Source of the DNA: CAYPIE01 sp964410665
Lineage (GTDB): Bacteria; Planctomycetota; Planctomycetia; Gemmatales; Gemmataceae
Length of the DNA stretch: 25,483 nucleotides
Reading direction: 5' to 3'
NCBI GenBank assembly: GCA_964410665.1
Contig: CAYPIE010000086.1
Span: forward strand, 1-25,483
Part shown: in pieces, positions 1 to 6,770 of the stretch
Numbering within the stretch: position 1 is the stretch's first letter
Layout of the letters: each line of letters opens with the position of its first letter
Translations under genes and position numbers: made by a program
The notes under the pieces: generated by a model
Told to the model about the DNA's origin: nothing
What the model saw: only the letters and a program-made list of their open reading frames with translations
Databases searched by the model: none

Positions 1-22
1 GGGGTGAGTGACGTGTTGGACA

Positions 23-184
23 GGGCGATTCCTTCGGAGCGGCGGGTGGGAACCCGCCGAGGGTTGGACAGGCGTCGGTGGAAGATCCCGCGTCTGCCAG
101 GGCGTGCTCCCACTCGGCGTTGGTCCCAGGCACTTCCGCCCAAACCTCGGCGGGTTCACCCCCGCCGCTCCGAAGGAATCGCCC
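23..184. repeat. 162-bp inverted-repeat element made of two family A palindromes
   Basis: The left arm (23-67) and the reverse complement of the right arm (140-184) match at about 42 of 45 positions. Each arm is itself a palindrome with the core CGGCGGGT/ACCCGCCG followed by GAGGGTTGG. The arms resemble the family A repeats at 5620-5798 and 12734-12838 but carry GGCGGG where those carry GGTGGG. About 72 bp separate the arms. The short reading frames across this stretch are best explained by the repeat and are not called as genes. It may be a MITE-like or REP-pair element; no transposase is nearby. Confidence 0.75.
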
Positions 185-338
185 CGGTTGGTCCGGCCAA
201 GTGTGCCACCCGCACCGGGCCGCCACTTCGATGGAGGGGGTCAACTCGCCCGACTGACAGAACCGATGGAGCGTGGAGCCAAGCATTCGATGCAAGCCCT
301 TCAGCGATACGAAATCGTGGCTTGGGAAAGGAAAAACC

Positions 339-1301
339 ATGACTGCCCATTGTTATGAGATCGCCGAGGAATTACACCTCAAGCCCATTTCGGCAGAGGA
401 CGCGATGGAGGCCGGCACCCGGACCAACGCAAGGATCTGGGTGGATCTGCACGCACCCGAACCCGACACCCTCAAGGTGTGGCTGGAAGCGCTGGATGTG
501 CGGGGCTTCACGCGGCAGGTATTCCGCGACTCGCTGGTGCGGACCGGGTTTATTCCACTGCAGGAAGAGGTCCTTTTGTTCATCCCGAGCCTGTCGGGGA
601 CCAACGAGGTGGACCAGCTTAGCTTTCTTTGCCGCGAAAATCTCTTACTAAGTTTGCACCAAAAACCTCTGTCACTCAGCTTACGTCAACTCGCTACGAC
701 GGCGCAGACCGGACCTTGGCTTCATGAGCGTAGTATTGTCGGTCTTATCTCTGGGATGATGAATGCCCTTTCCTTCGAGTGCCTCCAACACTCCATGCAG
801 CTACGTCTTTCCATCATTACCCTGGAAGAAGAAGTGGAATTGGAACCGGTCCATGTCAAACTGGAGCAGATTTTAGCTCTGCGCTCTGAACTGTTAAAAC
901 TGGATACCGTGGTAAGTGAACAGCTTCCCGGAGTACATGGCTTAGCGGGAACCGATCGACCGTTTTTTCAGTTCAAAGAGTCTCAGCAAGTCATCAACTG
1001 TGCCATGGCGAACCTACGTAGTGTGGACCGAGCCGTGGATCGCCTCGAGAAACAAATTAATGATATCCGCACACGTGTCAATCTGCATACCCAACAAAAG
1101 ACCAACCGACGGCTTACATTTCTCACCGTACTGTCAGCCATCTTAATGCCGATGACCCTGATTACCGGGATTTATGGGATGAACTTCATTTACATGCCCG
1201 TACTGTCTAATCGGCTCGGGTTCCCGATCACGCTGAGTGTCATGGCCTTGATCGGCTTGGCGATGGCCACGTATTTTTGGAGGAAAGGTTGGTTTCGTTA
1301 A
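339..1301 (+). CDS. corA: CorA-family divalent metal cation transporter
   Basis: This 320-residue protein fits the CorA family of inner-membrane magnesium/cobalt channels. The signature YGMN motif lies near residues 279-282, at the end of the first C-terminal membrane helix. A second hydrophobic helix and a short basic tail (FWRKGWFR) follow. The N-terminal ~250 residues form the expected soluble alpha/beta domain with long helices, including the stretch LEEEVELEPVHVKLEQ. The start at 339 is chosen because GGAAAGGA lies 7-8 bases upstream; an in-frame ATG at 273 would add 22 unconserved-looking residues. CorA works as a homopentamer driven by membrane potential (family knowledge). By eye, the first ~270 bases look more GC-rich than the rest. 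The gene stands alone, downstream of an inverted-repeat element. Confidence 0.93.
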   Translation: MTAHCYEIAEELHLKPISAEDAMEAGTRTNARIWVDLHAPEPDTLKVWLEALDVRGFTRQVFRDSLVRTGFIPLQEEVLLFIPSLSGTNEVDQLSFLCRENLLLSLHQKPLSLSLRQLATTAQTGPWLHERSIVGLISGMMNALSFECLQHSMQLRLSIITLEEEVELEPVHVKLEQILALRSELLKLDTVVSEQLPGVHGLAGTDRPFFQFKESQQVINCAMANLRSVDRAVDRLEKQINDIRTRVNLHTQQKTNRRLTFLTVLSAILMPMTLITGIYGMNFIYMPVLSNRLGFPITLSVMALIGLAMATYFWRKGWFR

Positions 1302-1574
1302 AGACCTACCATACGTGGGCCCGTTGAACTTAGCCGCTTGAACGATCGCACGATTTCCCTTGACCGCGGAGTGTGGTTCGGTCTCCCAGGGTCGACGTGT
1401 TTTCCACGATCGACCTGAGACGATGCAAGTCATCCCCCTCCCCTCCCGCGTTGCAGATCCTGAACCATTTCGATACACGCCCATCGAGCTCGGATACGAT
1501 CAGCCGCCAGTGGGGACGCTCCGAATGTGTCCCTTATGCCCACGACAACCTGCGACACCGCGGGAGCCTATGTC

Positions 1575-1940
1575 ATGGCGGATTCCATCGAGATCCTCAG
1601 CCGCGGCAAACTCCCCCATATGAAGCTGACCGGCATACTCACGCGGCAAGCTTGCGAGACTTTCGCCTCAGTCGTCGAGGAGCCAATCCAGCAGTACGTC
1701 AAGGTCCGCTTTCTGTTCGAAATACCTGACCTCCACGGATGGATCGCGGCAGCCGTCTGAGAAGACGTGAAGTTCGATGTCAAACGCTTCCACGACATCG
1801 AGCGAGCCGCCATTGTCGGCGCGAGCACGTGGCAAGAAGGGATGGCCGCATTCTGCAAGCCGTTCGCCTCTGCAAAGGTGGAGTACCATGCTCATCGCTA
1901 GCTCGCCCAAGCAACGGCTTGGCTTGCCGAAGGAGTCTAG
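1575..1940 (+). pseudogene. SpoIIAA/STAS-like protein, broken by two in-frame stops
   Basis: Read straight through without any frameshift, this stretch encodes a complete-looking SpoIIAA-like (STAS-fold, PF11964-type) domain. It starts MADSIEIL, contains FLFEIPDLHGW, then EDVKFDVKRFHDIERAAIVG, then QEGMAAFCKPF, and ends near ATAWLAEGV. Two stops interrupt it: TGA at 1758-1760 and TAG at 1899-1901; the natural end is TAG at 1938. The TGA sits where this family usually has Trp before a acidic-acidic stretch, so a TGG to TGA change is the simplest origin. A GGGAG lies upstream of the ATG at 1575; an in-frame ATG at 1527 is an alternative. Members of this family are small soluble proteins of poorly known role. 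The stops argue for a recent pseudogene. Sequencing error is possible but would need two events. Confidence 0.75.
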
Positions 1941-2066
1941 GGGCTCCAAAATGGTCTCGTGATGCAACTCACTCTGGCAGCAGCTCGACTTCGCTGCAGC
2001 ACGCTTGGCTGGGGAGACGGTTGTCTCCTCGCTTTGGTGACACACCATGTCGCCGTGGAGACAGGA

Positions 2067-2621
2067 ATGCACCGGCCGCCGGGTGTTTGGTACGATGTGA
2101 CCCGCTATTCCCTTGCTCTGCTATTCATCCTCTATGGCGGGGTGAAGCTGGCAAATATCCAATTTAACCCCACGTTCCAGCCTGCCCTTTTCCAGCCGAC
2201 CGAAGCCGACCAACTCACCGGAGCACAGCTGACCTGGCGTTTCTTCGGCTATAGTCGTGCTTATCAGTGCTTGATCGGGCTGGGAGAGGTCGGCGCGGGC
2301 TTACTTCTATTGTGGTCGCGGACCGCCCTACTCGGGGCGATCCTGTACCTGCCGATCATTGTCAATATCGTCGCCGTCGACCTATTTTACGGAGTTGAGG
2401 TCGACGCCACGACAGTGGCCATGGCACTCCTCATCGGTGACTTGGCGTTGTTACTCGCCGAGCGCGAACGCATCCAGGCGGCATTCCTTAGCCTGCTGGG
2501 CTCTCCCGCTGGGAAGCGAACGCCACTGCGGGTCGTCCTGAGCTGGGTCCTAGCCGCAGGGCTGGTGGTCGGTGTCGTCGCCTTAGGATGGTGGGTGCGG
2601 CGTTGGCGGGATGGATTCTGA
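2067..2621 (+). CDS. DoxX-like multi-pass membrane protein
   Basis: This is a 184-residue integral membrane protein with four hydrophobic segments: YSLALLFILYGGVKLA, a segment starting near YQCLIGLGEVGAG, TTVAMALLIGDLALLLA, and a C-terminal helix ending GWWVRRWRDGF. The first helix followed by the RFFGYSRAYQ stretch resembles DoxX-like/MauE-like small quinone-associated membrane proteins, but the exact family is uncertain. The ATG at 2067 is preferred because GGAGACAGG lies just upstream; the frame is open back to 1959, but the extra 36 residues are not hydrophobic in the expected pattern and overlap the end of the decayed STAS gene region. It is followed by a perfect 8-bp stem-loop and then by the PhlG-like gene 82 bases downstream. 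Function is unknown; membrane location is the safest statement. Confidence 0.72.
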   Translation: MHRPPGVWYDVTRYSLALLFILYGGVKLANIQFNPTFQPALFQPTEADQLTGAQLTWRFFGYSRAYQCLIGLGEVGAGLLLLWSRTALLGAILYLPIIVNIVAVDLFYGVEVDATTVAMALLIGDLALLLAERERIQAAFLSLLGSPAGKRTPLRVVLSWVLAAGLVVGVVALGWWVRRWRDGF

Positions 2622-2626
2622 CCGAC

Positions 2627-2655
2627 TCCGCGAAGTTCCCTTCGGTGTTCGCGGA
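2627..2655 (+). terminator. Stem-loop after the DoxX-like gene
   Basis: TCCGCGAA at 2627-2634 pairs perfectly with TTCGCGGA at 2648-2655 across a 13-base loop, starting 6 bases after the stop codon. There is no clear T-run after it, so it is a weak intrinsic-terminator candidate or an mRNA-stabilising hairpin. Confidence 0.35.
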
Positions 2656-2703
2656 ATGCGTGGATCGCTTTCCAATGTCTTTCAACGAGTTTAGGAAGTC
2701 GTC

Positions 2704-3567
2704 ATGGTCGACCTGCAGATGCCTGAGCCGCGACAGTTCGATTGGGGATTGAAACCGAATTCAACCACGCATTTCGGGATCTATCCACGAAGCAACGGGC
2801 AGTTCTGTGTCGTGCTTAACCACTCCCTCATCCGTGGCTGCACCGCCGAGATGATCCACTGGTGGTTCCTGAACTTCCCCAACCTGCGTGTGAAACTGGT
2901 CGACATTGTCGGCTACGAAAATCAACAAGTGCCCGCGTATCTCCTTTGGCACCCGACGGACCATCTTGATGCGACGCTCAAAGGGAAGCTGGGAACGGGT
3001 GGCACCTCTCGAGCCGGAGCCCTCATCCACATTCGCGAAGCCATGCAGTATCCGAAGGTTGGCTGGAAATATAAAGTCGATAACACTTTGAAGATCTTCT
3101 ATTGTGAGTCGGACGGCTGGGCCATGGGTAGGGAGATCCCTCTTCTCGGCAAAGCCATGCTCCTACGGATCCACTTCGTTGATGTCGTGGAGTACGGCAT
3201 CCATCTGGGGGTGCACTACCACTACGAGATCGTGGTCGGCCTAAGCGGGAACTCGTTCATCACCCAGCAGCTGAACAAGCGGATCACCCGCGAATTCTCA
3301 ACCGAGTTTTTCGAGGCATGGCATACACACAATGTCATTGAAGTCGGGGTGTTCGAGAATTTTTTGCCCGCTCTGTTTAAACAGCGTGACAACCTCGAAA
3401 TATTGCAGTATGCGAAGGACATGGCTCCCGAGCTCGCCCCAGCCAGTACGGAGGGTGGATTTGACCACACCTTGTTCAACCAGCGGCTCGAAGGATACAA
3501 GACTTGTAAAGATCCGTATGAGTTCCAGCATCCACAAGGTCCCACATTCCTCACCTCACTTGGGTAA
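2704..3567 (+). CDS. PhlG/DAPG hydrolase-like metalloenzyme
   Basis: This 287-residue soluble protein resembles the DAPG-hydrolase (PhlG) domain family, zinc enzymes that cleave a carbon-carbon bond in acylated phloroglucinols. Visible hallmarks are MIHWWF (50-55), the HPTDH stretch (His83, His87), IREAMQ with Glu112, and an H-x3-E pair in HTHNVIE (His209, Glu213). In PhlG the metal is held by two His and two Glu, so His209/Glu213 and one of His83/His87 with Glu112 are the likely ligands (inference). An AGGAAG lies upstream of the ATG. There is no signal peptide. The phenolic acid decarboxylase gene lies ~560 bases downstream on the other strand, so a shared theme of phenolic breakdown is possible. 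The actual substrate cannot be read from the sequence. Confidence 0.72.
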   Translation: MVDLQMPEPRQFDWGLKPNSTTHFGIYPRSNGQFCVVLNHSLIRGCTAEMIHWWFLNFPNLRVKLVDIVGYENQQVPAYLLWHPTDHLDATLKGKLGTGGTSRAGALIHIREAMQYPKVGWKYKVDNTLKIFYCESDGWAMGREIPLLGKAMLLRIHFVDVVEYGIHLGVHYHYEIVVGLSGNSFITQQLNKRITREFSTEFFEAWHTHNVIEVGVFENFLPALFKQRDNLEILQYAKDMAPELAPASTEGGFDHTLFNQRLEGYKTCKDPYEFQHPQGPTFLTSLG

Positions 3568-4125
3568 ACCAGTAGGCTCGCGCCCTCCGCCAAGGCGAGA
3601 GAGCTTGGAGCTCCGTGTAAGCGTCTACCGCAGCACATCGTGTCGGGCGTGGTAATCTCTGGTACCGACTACTCAAGAACAACTTGTCAATCGTGGTGAC
3701 ATCCCGCAATGAGTGTCGTTTCGCCGAGGAGTTGCCGCACGGCTCGATGCATGGCTGGCGGGTCATCTGAACCGGCGACCGAAGGTTGCTTGCTCAAGAA
3801 AAGGTATCATTTCACAGGATGTCGTTGGCAAGAAGGTTCGGTAGCTTGCAGAATACCTCAACAAATTCTATTCATAAAATGCTTGAGCTTATTCGCCAGG
3901 AGCAGGTGCATGTTCAGCGATGGCAGGATGAGAAGGTCTACGAGGAGGATCTCTGTATTATTCCGCTAGGCGAGCAGACGCCGATCGCACCTATTTGGAT
4001 TGGTTGATCCCACTACAGGTGATCGAGCGCCCTGGGTCGAGTTCAATAGTTGCAGGTGTTTGTTGACAACACCCCACAGCCGTACCGGTGTTGGCGAGCA
4101 GGGATGGCTCGAGCAGGTCGATAGC
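3568..4125. other. Gene-poor stretch between the PhlG-like gene and padC
   Basis: This 558-base stretch holds no gene that I recognise. A 62-codon open frame runs from ATG 3819 to 4007 (MSLARRFGSL... ending TPIAPIWIG), but it lacks a good ribosome binding site and resembles no family I know. It could be the tail of a decayed gene. The 3' ends of the plus-strand and minus-strand genes converge here, yet no convincing terminator hairpin was seen. Confidence 0.4.
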
Positions 4126-4632
4126 TCAGTTCTTTCGATCGGCGTATCCAGCAGGTAGTTGGTCCGGGGGACAGGTGATAATGTCATCCCGACCGGGGCC
4201 AACATCTTCGAGGTAGGTAATCTGAGCAAAGGTGTTCTCCGCGATGTGCATCGGCCACGTCGGTCCCTGCTCGCGCAGCTTGAGCATCTCCTCTTCGTGT
4301 TCGTCCTCGTGACAGATCGTCGGCTGGGGGTTGTCAATGATCCATTGCGGCATCAAGAAGTACGAATGGAGCCAACGTTCCTTGATGTTCACCACCATCG
4401 TCACCACATTCCCGACCGGTTCCACCCAATTGACCCGGATGAGGTCGTGTCCAATGTTCGTCATGTGGTATTTCCGGTTCGTCACCCAACGGCCCGCGAC
4501 ATGCCCACTGAAAATCCGGTAGTGCCCCTCGGTTTCACTCTTAAAGTAATACTCGTACTGCCACCCATTCTCATAGGTGTAGATGATATGCTTACCGAGG
4601 ATAATACTAAAATCTTGTGCTGGATATTGCAT
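4126..4632 (-). CDS. padC: Phenolic acid decarboxylase
   Basis: This 168-residue protein closely matches the PadC/PDC family, cofactor-free enzymes that convert hydroxycinnamic acids (p-coumaric, ferulic, caffeic) to 4-vinylphenols. Diagnostic stretches are IIYTYENGWQYEYYF, HVAGRWV and NWVEPVG. From memory of the Lactobacillus plantarum enzyme, the active-site residues Tyr18, Tyr20, Arg48 and Glu71 all fall at the same numbers here. Further family landmarks are the MPQWIIDNPQPTICHEDEH region (matching the FPKW...HPEIT...H stretch) and FAQITYLEDVG. Length is normal for the family, which has a flattened beta-barrel (lipocalin-like) fold and acts as a cytoplasmic dimer. GAGGAG lies about 8 bases before the ATG at 4632. 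The gene has no operon partner on its own strand; a PadR-type regulator, common next to padC, is not seen here. Confidence 0.93.
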   Translation of the reverse strand: MQYPAQDFSIILGKHIIYTYENGWQYEYYFKSETEGHYRIFSGHVAGRWVTNRKYHMTNIGHDLIRVNWVEPVGNVVTMVVNIKERWLHSYFLMPQWIIDNPQPTICHEDEHEEEMLKLREQGPTWPMHIAENTFAQITYLEDVGPGRDDIITCPPDQLPAGYADRKN

Positions 4633-5125
4633 CCGTCCATCTCCTCGAGTGGTTCCAGGTCCACCACCAGTCCCCGGAAGCCCATTGCAGGTCGATTTCG
4701 GCTGACGCTATTCCAGAGGAGCCTCGAACCAGTGTCAAGCCGGAACCGCCTTGGCGAGCTCTTTTTTCGGGTGCACGCCTGCGTACACGGCTCGGATGGG
4801 CCGTTCAACAAGCGTTTGGGAACAGCTCCCGCTGCCATCCGCGAAAGGCACAGGGGATCAGGGCCCGACGTCGGTAGGATTCGAGGGTCGACTGCCCGGA
4901 TTGGGCGTGATCGGCAATCGTCTGTCGCCCGGCTTGTTCCTTGGTGGGTTCACCGGGCTTGACCGTCCGTCAAATCAGACTGCAGCTCCTCGCACAGACG
5001 GTTGCTCTACCGAAGCAGTTACCACGCGTTACACGATGGCCTATGGTAGATGCTTACGGCGATCCTCACCGAGATTGTGCAACTGATTTGTCATTGCCCC
5101 TCAGCCCTCGCCACCCCGAAACTAG
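4633..5125. other. Gene-poor stretch upstream of padC
   Basis: About 490 bases without a recognisable gene. It must contain the padC promoter on the minus strand, but no clear -35/-10 pair was found. The open frames crossing it are opposite-strand or out-of-frame readings with no family resemblance. The stretch ends at an in-frame TAG (5123-5125) just before the HAD remnant. Confidence 0.4.
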
Positions 5126-5365
5126 ACCTATGCTGAGCTTCACCACTTCGTTGGTCTGGTAACCAACCAAGGCAGCGACCAACACATCCTCCCGCCCGAC
5201 CGCATCGCCGTGTTTGCCAACGATGGCACTCTATGGTGGGAGAAGCCGATTTACCTGCAGCTGGCCTTCGCCATCGACCGTGTCAAGGCCCTAGCCCCGA
5301 TGCACCCCGAGTGGAAAACCCAGCAGCCGTTCAAAGCCGCGATCGAAGGGGACCGTGATTCGGAG
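5126..5365 (+). pseudogene. N-terminal remnant of a HAD-family phosphatase
   Basis: The frame running from 5126 reads FVGLVTNQGSDQHILPPDRI, then AVFANDGTLWWEKPIYLQ, then DRVKALAPMHPEWKTQQPFK and AAIEGD. This matches the start of a class of bacterial HAD-superfamily hydrolases with an AVFDNDGTLWCEQP-type motif I. Two defects are visible. The nucleophilic Asp of the DxDGT motif is Ala (GCC where GAC is expected). All later motifs are missing: similarity stops near 5355, just before the inverted-repeat element at 5373-5591. There is also a TAG at 5123-5125 and no start codon in a suitable context. This is therefore a dead fragment, probably truncated when repeats accumulated. No C-terminal half was found beyond the repeats. 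Confidence 0.72.
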
Positions 5366-5372
5366 GATTGCT

Positions 5373-5591
5373 GGCTGGGTGGCACGCTCGGAGTCGGCGA
5401 CGGGCGTGGGAAACGCCCACGCCTTGGCCACCTCCGGGTGTTCCCCCTGCACCAGCGAAGGCGTTCCCGCCCCCACCCGGACTCTCCGCGTGGGTGATGC
5501 GAAGCATGCTCTGCAACCCGTGCATTCCCATGCTCCCCACGCACGCGGCGTTCCCCACGCCCGTCGCCGACTCCGAGCGTGCCATCCAGCC
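5373..5591. repeat. 219-bp element with 44-bp terminal inverted repeats
   Basis: The left arm (5373-5416) begins GGCTGGGTGGCACGCTCGGA. The right arm (5548-5591) is its reverse complement with two differences (42 of 44 identical). About 131 bp separate them. The left arm contains a hairpin, GCGTGGG pairing with CCCACGC. No coding capacity is credible. The size and terminal inverted repeats suggest a MITE-like element or a paired REP element, lying against the truncated HAD gene. No target-site duplication was obvious. Confidence 0.78.
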
Positions 5592-5619
5592 CAAGGCAAC
5601 TATGGTGCCGAACACCATT

Positions 5620-5798
5620 GGGTTTACACCCACCGCTCGGAAAGACTGGAGTACGCTCGCCGTGGCCGATGCGAGCTCGCCGGCACAAGTCGGTCCAACC
5701 CTCGGTGGGTTTACACCCACCGCTCGGAAAGACTGGAGTACGCTCGCCGGCACAAGTCGGTCCAACCCTCGGTGGGTTTACGCCCACCGCTCGGAAAG
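5620..5798. repeat. Family A palindromic repeat array, three copies
   Basis: GGGTTTACACCCACCGCTCG begins at 5620 and 5707, and with one change (ACGCCC) at 5774. Copies are joined by GACTGGAGTACGCTCGCC...CACAAGTCGG and CCAACCCTCGGT. The spacing is 87 bp then 67 bp; the difference is one 20-bp segment with core TGGCCGATGCGAGCTCG. Copies with a complete left flank form the palindrome CGGTGGGT-TTAC-ACCCACCG (or its complement). The same architecture recurs inverted at 12734-12838. The array lies upstream of queC. Confidence 0.85.
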
Positions 5799-6029
5799 AA
5801 GGTTCGGTGCTCAACGCTCCACCTGCATCGCTGCGCATCTGCAGGCCGATACACGCCGACCAACCCCTTCTCCGGCTCTCCTGCGGTGTAACGTTTGATA
5901 CTTTCAATCTCGGATCTTCTGAACAGACCGACGGCGAAAGGAATCGCTTCTGCAGTAACCCTCGTCGTTCCCCCTGCCCTGTTCGTTGGTGTCTGACTAG
6001 GATGATTCCAACGAGATCGGAGGAAACCT

Positions 6030-6770
6030 ATGTCACACCCCACCCCCTCGCCGCTGGCGGATGCCGCCGACCAAGCCCTGGCCGTATTGGTCTCTGGTGG
6101 CATCGATAGCGCGGTGCTCCTGGCCGAGGAGGCAGACATCTTTGCCCGCGTCTACCCGATCTACGTCCGCACCGGGCTGGTTTGGGAAGCCGTCGAGCTG
6201 AGCCGTCTGCAGCAATTCCTCCGCGAGCTGGCACATCCGCGGGTCGAGCCGCTGGTGGTGCTGGAGCAGCCGGTCGGCGATGTCTACGGCCGCCACTGGT
6301 CGACCACTGGCGAGGCGGTCCCCGGAGCGGATACGCCGGATGAGGCCGTCTTCTTACCCGGACGCAACGCCCTGTTGTTGGTCAAGCCGCTCCTTTGGTG
6401 TCATCTGCACGAGGTCCCTTCGATTGCGCTGGCGCCGCTGGCGGCCAATCCGTTCCCCGATGCGACGCCCGGTTTTTTTGATCGCTTCGCCGAGGCGATG
6501 GGGATCGCCCTCGACAGCCAGGTGGAGATCTTGCTTCCCTATGCCGGACTGAGCAAGATGGAGGTGATCCGTCGGGGTCAGCGGTTCCCGCTCGCTACCA
6601 CCTTCTCCTGCATCCGGCCAGTGGACGGGCAGCACTGTGGGGCGTGTAACAAGTGCGCGGAACGCCAGGCCGCGTTCCGCGCCGCGGAGGTCGCTGATCC
6701 GACGCCTTATGCGGCCACGACTGAGGTGTCCCGTGATGCTTGCCGATCCCCGTGTTCGCGAAATCGCTGA
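6030..6770 (+). CDS. queC: 7-cyano-7-deazaguanine synthase (QueC/ExsB family)
   Basis: The 246-residue product belongs to the QueC family, which converts 7-carboxy-7-deazaguanine to preQ0 using ATP and ammonia in the queuosine tRNA pathway. The PP-loop SGGIDS (22-27) binds ATP. LPGRNALLL (109-117) matches the family PGRN motif. Four Cys in the C-terminal third (Cys194, and HCGACNKC with Cys203, 206, 209) match the zinc site. GGAGGAAA precedes the ATG by about 6 bases. No other queuosine genes are in the window, and preQ0 can also feed DNA modification in some bacteria, so the pathway endpoint is open. Its last 35 bases overlap the start of the Ser/Thr kinase gene, so the two are probably translated from one message. 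The last ~20 residues are unconserved. Confidence 0.9.
   Translation: MSHPTPSPLADAADQALAVLVSGGIDSAVLLAEEADIFARVYPIYVRTGLVWEAVELSRLQQFLRELAHPRVEPLVVLEQPVGDVYGRHWSTTGEAVPGADTPDEAVFLPGRNALLLVKPLLWCHLHEVPSIALAPLAANPFPDATPGFFDRFAEAMGIALDSQVEILLPYAGLSKMEVIRRGQRFPLATTFSCIRPVDGQHCGACNKCAERQAAFRAAEVADPTPYAATTEVSRDACRSPCSRNR

Noticed and set aside
3819..4007. 62-codon small gene
   Set aside because: Weak ribosome site and no recognised family; mentioned only as a possible remnant.
4159..4962. 267-codon frame on the plus strand over padC
   Set aside because: It is the opposite-strand shadow of padC, whose active-site residues are all conserved.
5355..5898. Long open frames across the repeat region (both strands)
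   Set aside because: They translate the palindromic repeats in several frames and show no family resemblance or ribosome site.
5799..6029. preQ1-type riboswitch before queC
   Set aside because: No preQ1 aptamer core was recognisable; only a strong ribosome binding site is seen.
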